Assembly: GCF_003149145.1 (NCBI RefSeq)
Contig: NZ_QGDQ01000007.1
Span: forward strand, 1-64,000
DNA: 64,000 bases
Direction: 5' to 3'
DNA from: Quadrisphaera granulorum
GTDB lineage: Bacteria > Actinomycetota > Actinomycetes > Actinomycetales > Quadrisphaeraceae
Position 1 is the first letter of the stretch. The number at the start of each line of letters is the position of its first letter. Position numbers and translations under genes: made by a program. The notes beneath the pieces were generated by a model. It did no database searches, had not been told where the DNA came from, and saw nothing but the letters and a program-made list of their open reading frames with translations. Below are positions 59,147-64,000 of this stretch, piece after piece.

Positions 59147-60700
59147 TCAGGGGGCGCCGGTGCGGTCGTAGCGCTGCCGCAGCAGGCGCTTGGGCACCTT
59201 GCCGCTGGCCGTGCGCGGCAGCTCGGCGACCACCTCCAGCGTGCGCGGCACCTTGTAGCGGGCCAGCGACACCGACAGCCGCTCGACCATCGCCTCACTC
59301 GTCAGCTCCGCACCCGGAGCGAGCGTGACGACGGCGTGGGGCACCTCGCCCCACCGCTCGTGGGGCAGGCCGATGACCGCGGCCCCGGTCACACCCGGCA
59401 GCGCCATGAGCGCGTTCTCGACCTCGGCGGGGTACACGTTCTCCGCACCGGAGATGATCATGTCCTTGATGCGGTCGGCGATGACGAGGAAGCCGTCCTC
59501 GTCGAGCAGGCCGACGTCGCCGGTGCGCAGCCACCCGTCGCGGGTGCGCGCATCGGCGGTCGCGGAGGGGTTGCCCCAGTACTCGAGGAACGTGTTCGGG
59601 CCGAGAGCCTCCACCTCACCGGCGACCCCCGGGCCGGCGAGCTCGCCGGTGGCGGTGTCACGGATGCGCACGCGCGTGAAGAAATGCGCCAGCCCTGCGG
59701 AGCGCGGGTGCGCGGCGGTGTGCTGCGGCGGCAGCAGCGTGATGCCCGGAGAGGCCTCGGTCATGCCGTAGCCGCCGGAGAAGCGCAGACCGCGCGCCTC
59801 GTAGGCCTCGCGCACCCGGTCCGGCACCGGTGAACCTCCGCAGGTCATGAGCCGCAGGGAGGACAGATCGGTCGTCGCCCAGGTCGGGTCGTCCGCCATG
59901 AGCTGGAACGTGGTGGGGACGCCGCTGATCGTCGTCGCCCGCAACGTCTCGATGGAGGCGAGCGCCTCGGCCGCCACGAAGCGCTCCTGCAGCAGCACCG
60001 TCGCCCCCTTGAGCAGCACGGGCAGGCAACCCATGCCGAGGGAGGCGACGTGGAACAGCGGGGACACCATGAGCGCCCGATCGGTGCTGGTGACGTCGTA
60101 GTCGACGAGCACGTTGAGGGCGTTCCAGGTGAGGTTGCCGTGCGTGAGCACGGCCCCCTTGGGGCGTCCGGTGGTGCCGGAGGTGTAGACGATGAGCGCC
60201 GGGTCCTCCAGGCCGACGTCGGGCAGGTCGGTGAGCGGCGGTGCGTCGAGGAGCGCCTCGAAGTCGTCACCAGCCCCGTCGTCACCATCGGCACCGACCC
60301 GCACCTGCACCAGGGGCTGCGCCGACCCAGCAGCGGCCTCGTCGGCCCTCCCGGCGAGGGCGGGTGTGCTGATGAGCAGGCTCGCGCCGCAGTCCGCGAG
60401 CATGTACGCCAGCTCCGGCGCGGCCAGCCGCGTGTTGAGCGGCACGAAGACCGCACCCAGCCGTGCGGTGGCGAACATCGCCTCCACGAAGGAGGGGTGG
60501 TTGTCACCGAGGTAGGCCACGCGGTCGCCCCGCGAGACGCCCCGGGCCCGCAGACCGGCGGCGATGCCGTCGACCCGGTCGGCGAGCTCGTCGTAGGTGA
60601 GCTCCGCTCCGTTGAAGACCAGAGCCGGGTGGCCCTTCGACTTCACGGCGCGCAGGCGTAGCCAGCTGCCGATCCCCTGCGCCTCCGCGCTGACGTCCAC
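59147..60700 (-). CDS. Acyl-CoA synthetase (AMP-forming)
   Basis: 517 residues from a GTG. ANL superfamily: IVYTSGTTGRPKGAVLTHGN (P-loop), GYGMTEASPG (A5), DGWLRTGDVGLLDEDGFLVIADRIKDMIISGAENVYP (A7-A8 hinge) and PRTASGKVPKRLLR with the catalytic Lys. It activates a carboxylic acid to its CoA thioester; chain or ring type cannot be read off. Last gene of an operon with MaoC, amidohydrolase and SDR. Confidence 0.92.
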   Translation of the reverse strand: MDVSAEAQGIGSWLRLRAVKSKGHPALVFNGAELTYDELADRVDGIAAGLRARGVSRGDRVAYLGDNHPSFVEAMFATARLGAVFVPLNTRLAAPELAYMLADCGASLLISTPALAGRADEAAAGSAQPLVQVRVGADGDDGAGDDFEALLDAPPLTDLPDVGLEDPALIVYTSGTTGRPKGAVLTHGNLTWNALNVLVDYDVTSTDRALMVSPLFHVASLGMGCLPVLLKGATVLLQERFVAAEALASIETLRATTISGVPTTFQLMADDPTWATTDLSSLRLMTCGGSPVPDRVREAYEARGLRFSGGYGMTEASPGITLLPPQHTAAHPRSAGLAHFFTRVRIRDTATGELAGPGVAGEVEALGPNTFLEYWGNPSATADARTRDGWLRTGDVGLLDEDGFLVIADRIKDMIISGAENVYPAEVENALMALPGVTGAAVIGLPHERWGEVPHAVVTLAPGAELTSEAMVERLSVSLARYKVPRTLEVVAELPRTASGKVPKRLLRQRYDRTGAP

Positions 60701-60748
60701 GTCGTCGTCCTCCGCCTCGTTGCGGTGCTGGTGCTGGTGGTCTGCGAC

Positions 60749-61204
60749 TCAGCCGTAGACGCGGGAGAGGAACTCGACCACGAGCGCGGGGCGCTCGCTG
60801 CCCTCGAGCTCCAGGACACCGGAGACGGCCAGCTGCAGGCCGCCCTTGACCTCGGTGACGGAGCTCAGCGTGGCGACGAGGCGGATCCGCGACCCGGCCT
60901 TCACCGGCGAGGTGAAGCGCACCTTGTCGAGACCGTAGTTGACGAGGGTGGTGGCGTCGCTCACCTCGAGCAGCTGCGACCACAGCGGGATGAACAGCGA
61001 CAGGGTGAGGAACCCGTGCGCGATGGGCGCACCGAAGGGGCCGCTGGCGGCGCGCTCGGGGTCGACGTGGATCCACTGGTGGTCGTCGGTGGCGTCCGCG
61101 AAGGTGTTGATCCGCTCCTGCGTGATGGTGATCCACTCGGAGGAGCCGATCTCAGCGCCGGCGAGACCCGGCAGCTCGGCGAGGGTGGTGGTGCGTGCGG
61201 CCAT
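60749..61204 (-). CDS. MaoC-family (R)-specific enoyl-CoA hydratase
   Basis: 151 residues. Hot-dog fold with hydratase motif FADATDDHQWIHVDPERAA (catalytic Asp and His), GPFGAPIAHGFLTLSL, NYGLDKVRFTSPVKAGSRIR. It hydrates an enoyl-CoA. Gap of 48 bases to the ligase and 76 to the upstream amidohydrolase gene. Confidence 0.92.
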   Translation of the reverse strand: MAARTTTLAELPGLAGAEIGSSEWITITQERINTFADATDDHQWIHVDPERAASGPFGAPIAHGFLTLSLFIPLWSQLLEVSDATTLVNYGLDKVRFTSPVKAGSRIRLVATLSSVTEVKGGLQLAVSGVLELEGSERPALVVEFLSRVYG

Positions 61205-61280
61205 GGGGATGCTCCTGGTCTGAGATGGGTGATGAGGACGACGACGAGGTCGGCGTCGAGGCTGGGGCGGCGCTGCGCGC

Positions 61281-62174
61281 TCAGGCGAGGCCGAGCAGGC
61301 GGACGGCGTTGTCCTTGAGGATCTTGCTGCGGACCGGACCGTCGATGCCGAGGCCCTCGAAGTCGCGCATCCACCGGTCGGGCGTGATGAGCGGGAAATC
61401 CGAGCCGAACAGCACCTTGTCCTGCAGGTAGCTGCGAGCGGCGCGCACGAGCTGCTCGGGGAAGTACTTCGGCGACCAGCCCGACAGGTCGATGAAGACG
61501 TTCGGCTTGTGCGTGGCGATGGAGATCGCCTCGTCCTGCCACGGCACCGAGGGGTGCGCCAGGATGATCTTCAAGTCGGGGAAGTCGGCGGCGACGTCGT
61601 CGACGAGCATCGGGTTGGAGTACCGCAGCTTCAGCCCTCCCCCACCGGGCAGGCCCGCACCGATGCCCGTCTGCCCGGAGTGGATCAGCACCGGCACGCC
61701 AAGGTCGGAGATCTCGGCCCACAGGGGGCAGAGCTCGGGGTCGCTCGGGTCGAAGCCCTGCAGGGTCGGGTGCAGCTTGAACCCGCGAGCGCCGTGCTCC
61801 CGCACGAAGCTGCGCGCCTCCGCCACGGCGGTGCTCCCGCGGCGCGGGTCCACGGACGCGAACGGGATGAGCACGTCGGCGTGGTCGGCCGCCCGGTCGA
61901 GCAGCTCGGCCACCGGCACGCCGATCCGGCCGAGCTGGGTGCGTGCGTCGACGGTGAAGACGACGGCGGCGGTGCGGCGCTCTCGGTAGTGAGCAGCGAT
62001 CGCGGACAGGTCGCGGCCGACGCCGTCGCTGCGGAAGTACTTCGCGGCCGCGGCGGCGAACTCCTCCGGGAGCGCGGTCTCGCCGTGGCAGCCCTCCTCG
62101 ACGTGGACGTGGACGTCGACGGCGTCGATCTCGTCGACCCTCACTGCAGCACCCGAGGTCGCCGCGGTGCTCAT
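61281..62174 (-). CDS. Amidohydrolase 2-family protein (decarboxylase-like)
   Basis: 297 residues. DVHVHVEE (HxH metal ligands), GARGFKLHPTLQGFDP, VPVLIHSGQTG, LKIILAHPSVPWQDEAI, and KVLFGSDFPLITPDRWMRDF (metal Asp). This family includes ACMSD- and resorcylate-type non-oxidative decarboxylases and lactonases. The ATG overlaps the SDR stop by 4 bases. In an acyl-CoA operon it may decarboxylate or hydrolyse an aromatic or dicarboxylic intermediate (inference). Confidence 0.87.
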   Translation of the reverse strand: MSTAATSGAAVRVDEIDAVDVHVHVEEGCHGETALPEEFAAAAAKYFRSDGVGRDLSAIAAHYRERRTAAVVFTVDARTQLGRIGVPVAELLDRAADHADVLIPFASVDPRRGSTAVAEARSFVREHGARGFKLHPTLQGFDPSDPELCPLWAEISDLGVPVLIHSGQTGIGAGLPGGGGLKLRYSNPMLVDDVAADFPDLKIILAHPSVPWQDEAISIATHKPNVFIDLSGWSPKYFPEQLVRAARSYLQDKVLFGSDFPLITPDRWMRDFEGLGIDGPVRSKILKDNAVRLLGLA

Positions 62175-63109
62175 GAGGCCTGCGTGCTGCGGTCGAGCTC
62201 GGCCGGCAGCGCGGGGAACTTCTCCCCCACGGACTGCAGGCTGGCGCGGATCTGCTCGGCTGCCACGTCGGCGATGGCGTCGGCGCTCCAGCCGCCGTCG
62301 TGCTCGAGCGACAGGGCGGGCTCCGGATGGGTCCACAGCTGCAGCCGGTCACCGCCTACGCCGATGACCTGACCGTTGATGCCCGCGGCCTGCTCCGAGG
62401 CGAGGTAGACGACCACGCCCGCGACGTCGTCGGTGGTCCCGAAACCGAGCTGCTTGCGGTAGAAGTCGGGCATCGGCCGCCCGGCGTCCTCGGCCTCGAT
62501 GGCTGCGGCGAAGTAGGGGACGGTGCGCGTCATCGCGGTGGCCGCGACGGGGACGACGGCGTTGACGGTGGTGCCGGAGCGGCCCATCTCCAGCGCCCAG
62601 GTGCGGACCATGCCGACGATGCCGGCCTTGGCGGCGGCGTAGTTGGTCTGCCCGAAGGTGCCGCGCTGACCGGTGGGCGAGCCGATGGTGACGATGCGCC
62701 CGGGGGTGCCGGTCTCCTTGAAGTGCGCCCACGCCGCGCGCACGCAGGTGAAGGTGCCGCGCAGGTGCACGCCGATGACGGTGTCGAAGTCGTCGTCGGT
62801 CATCTTCAGCAGCGACTTGTCGCGCAGCACGCCGGCGTTGGTGACCAGCGCGTCCAGACGACCGAACGACTCCACGGCGGTGTCGACCAGCTGCTGCGCC
62901 GTCTCGGTGGGCCCGACAGGGGCGACGACGACGGCGGCGCGCCCGCCCGCGGCGCGGATCTCAGCGGCGGTGCGCTCGGCGGCCTCGGCGCTGACGTCGT
63001 TCACGACGACGGCGGCGCCGGCGGCGGCGAGCGCCTCGGCGTAGGCGGCGCCGAGGCCGCTGCCGCTGCCGGTGACGATGGCCACGCGGTCGGTGGGGGA
63101 GATGGTCAC
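62171..63109 (-). CDS. Short-chain dehydrogenase/reductase, first gene of MarR-controlled operon
   Basis: 312 residues from a GTG with GGAGG upstream. VAIVTGSGSGLGAAYAEALAAAG, TNAGVLRDKSLLKMTDDDFD (as in the SDR part of peroxisomal multifunctional enzyme), IVTIGSPTGQRGTFGQTNYAAAKAGIVG (YxxxK), then a longer than usual C-terminal part (LWTHPEPALSLEHDGGWSADAIADV). The resemblance to (3R)-hydroxyacyl-CoA dehydrogenases fits with the MaoC hydratase two genes on. Confidence 0.9.
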   Translation of the reverse strand: MTISPTDRVAIVTGSGSGLGAAYAEALAAAGAAVVVNDVSAEAAERTAAEIRAAGGRAAVVVAPVGPTETAQQLVDTAVESFGRLDALVTNAGVLRDKSLLKMTDDDFDTVIGVHLRGTFTCVRAAWAHFKETGTPGRIVTIGSPTGQRGTFGQTNYAAAKAGIVGMVRTWALEMGRSGTTVNAVVPVAATAMTRTVPYFAAAIEAEDAGRPMPDFYRKQLGFGTTDDVAGVVVYLASEQAAGINGQVIGVGGDRLQLWTHPEPALSLEHDGGWSADAIADVAAEQIRASLQSVGEKFPALPAELDRSTQAS

Positions 63110-63165
63110 GTCGTCGTCCTCCGCACATCGGTGTGCCGGTGTCCCGGTGCTCCGGACGCTACGGG

Positions 63166-63191
63166 CAATCGTTGAAAAAATCAACGGATTG
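63166..63191. promoter_or_regulatory. Candidate MarR operator
   Basis: CAATCGTTGA-A5-TCAACGGATTG: the two arms are reverse complements except for one extra base. An unusually AT-rich patch in the divergent SDR/MarR promoter. Confidence 0.6.
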
Positions 63192-63224
63192 TTCCGGGGC
63201 TGCTGCACGCGGCAGGATCGGGGC

Positions 63225-63710
63225 GTGGCGGACGAGGCGGCGGGAGCGGTTCCAGCAGAGCTCGGGAGCAGGTTCTCGAGCGCCGCGCTCGCCCACGACG
63301 TCGAGTTCCTGGCCGTCAAGGCCTTCGCCGCGGGCACCCGGCGCCTCAACCACCGGCTGCGGCCCCTGGAGCTGCGGGCGCGCTCGTACGCGGTGCTGTC
63401 CACGGCGTGCGAGCCCCAGCCGCTGACCCAGCGCGAGCTGGCGACGCTGCTCGAGCTGGACCCGAGCCAGGTGGTGGCGCTCGTCGACGAGCTGGTGGCG
63501 CGCGGCCTGGTGGTGAGGGTCACCGACGAGCGCGACCGCCGGCGGCGCCTCGTGCAGGCGTCGCCGGAGGGCCGCGCGGTGCACGCGCGGGCGAGCGAGC
63601 TGGCCGCGGCCGCCGAGGACTCCTCCCTGGCGACGCTGTCCCCCGACGAGCGCGAGGCCCTGCGCGCCCTGCTGCGGAAGCTGGTCTTCGGCCCCGACCC
63701 CGCTCCGTGA
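63225..63710 (+). CDS. MarR-family regulator
   Basis: 161 residues from a GTG. Winged HTH with LELRARSYAVLSTACEPQPLTQRELATLLELDPSQVVALVDELVARGLVVRVTDERDRRRRLVQASPEG (the DxRxxR wing is complete). Divergent from the SDR-amidohydrolase-MaoC-ligase operon, with a palindromic operator between; likely its repressor with a CoA thioester or aromatic acid as effector (inference). Confidence 0.88.
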   Translation: MADEAAGAVPAELGSRFSSAALAHDVEFLAVKAFAAGTRRLNHRLRPLELRARSYAVLSTACEPQPLTQRELATLLELDPSQVVALVDELVARGLVVRVTDERDRRRRLVQASPEGRAVHARASELAAAAEDSSLATLSPDEREALRALLRKLVFGPDPAP

Positions 63711-63720
63711 TCGTCGGCGC

Positions 63721-63743
63721 CGTGATCATGGGCGCTGTGCACG
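63721..63743. repeat. GTGATCATGG-type element after the MarR gene
   Basis: CGTGATCATGGGCGCTGTGC begins 10 bases after the MarR stop; single arm followed by a short hairpin (CACGGCCGGGCGGCCGTG). Confidence 0.55.
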
Positions 63744-63771
63744 GCCGGGCGGCCGTGGGCAGACTGGGGCG

Positions 63772-64000
63772 ATGACGTCGAGCACCGCCGCTCCGGCCAC
63801 CACCGAGGTCGTCCCCTTCCACGCCGACCACGTCGGCAGCCTCCTGCGCCCGCCAGCGCTGCGGCGGGCCCGCGAGCAGCGCGCCGCCGGCGAGATCACC
63901 GCCGAGCAGCTGCGGGAGGTGGAGGACGCCGCCATCCGCGACGTCGTGCGCCGCCAGGCCGAGCTGGGGCTGCGCGTGGTGACCGACGGAGAGCTGCGCC
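63772..64000 (+). CDS. MetE-like (cobalamin-independent methionine synthase II family) protein, cut by window end
   Basis: First 76 codons only, from an ATG at 63772. FHADHVGSLLRPPALRRARE is the zinc/substrate-domain start of MetE C-terminal-like proteins, and LGLRVVTDGELRR is the next conserved strand. Stand-alone short proteins of this family act as methyltransferases on methylcobalamin, homocysteine or other thiols; the role of this one cannot be set from the fragment. Confidence 0.8.
   Translation, partial: MTSSTAAPATTEVVPFHADHVGSLLRPPALRRAREQRAAGEITAEQLREVEDAAIRDVVRRQAELGLRVVTDGELR

Overview
The window is very GC-rich, uses many GTG and TTG starts, and packs genes into operons with 4-base ATGA/GTGA overlaps. 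Family content (IdeR/DtxR-type iron boxes, GlnR-like boxes, HutF with no HutG, FecCD siderophore import, IrtAB-like ABC pair) points to the chromosome of a free-living actinobacterium. A Kineosporiales-like soil genus is a guess from style only. No rRNA, tRNA or CRISPR was seen.

Layout. 1-5.5 kb is a decayed mobile/defence patch: an IS256-family transposase cut by the window edge, a frameshifted TIR gene, an integrase C-terminal remnant, an intact PaeR7I/XhoI-type restriction-modification pair, and a broken second TIR gene. 5.6-7.9 kb holds a YeiH-type membrane protein divergent from a LysR regulator. 7.9-14.2 kb holds two membrane glycosyltransferases, a small HTH protein and a two-component system. 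14.4-21.2 kb is the histidine utilisation cluster (IclR, hutU-hutF-hutI-hutH). 21.4-22.8 kb has a GXWXG/DUF4334 protein and an SDR.

22.8-32 kb is the most interesting part. It contains an LLM-type flavin monooxygenase, a flavin reductase, a BCCT betaine transporter, an aldehyde dehydrogenase and an alpha/beta hydrolase, the same set of families used for trigonelline (N-methylpyridinium) ring opening. With them are two PF06684 proteins, a tautomerase, a SnoaL-like protein and a GntR regulator. A shared palindrome, TGG(C/T)AT(G/A)C(C/A)A, sits in front of the four transcription units. 32-42 kb continues with amtB, a GlnT/GmaS-type ligase, the three MgsABC/GlxBCD subunits of an N-methylglutamate synthase, HutD, a sarcosine/N-methyl-amino-acid oxidase, an M20 amidohydrolase and an XRE-cupin regulator. 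Read together, this could be a route from an N-methylated heteroaromatic betaine through methylamine and N-methylglutamate to glutamate (inference).

42-54.6 kb is iron/siderophore biology: an operon of two ABC half-transporters, an MFS permease and a siderophore-interacting protein, a TetR regulator, a PAS-GGDEF protein, and a lipoprotein-FecCD-FecCD-ATPase importer, with iron boxes before both transport operons. 54.7-59.1 kb has a TetR regulator divergent from a kinase/class-III aminotransferase fusion and an SDR. 59.1-63.7 kb is an acyl-CoA ligase, MaoC, amidohydrolase and SDR operon under a MarR regulator. The window ends in a MetE-like gene.

A family of intergenic hairpins or half-hairpins built on GTGATCATGG or GATCAAGGA lies just after stop codons at nine loci.
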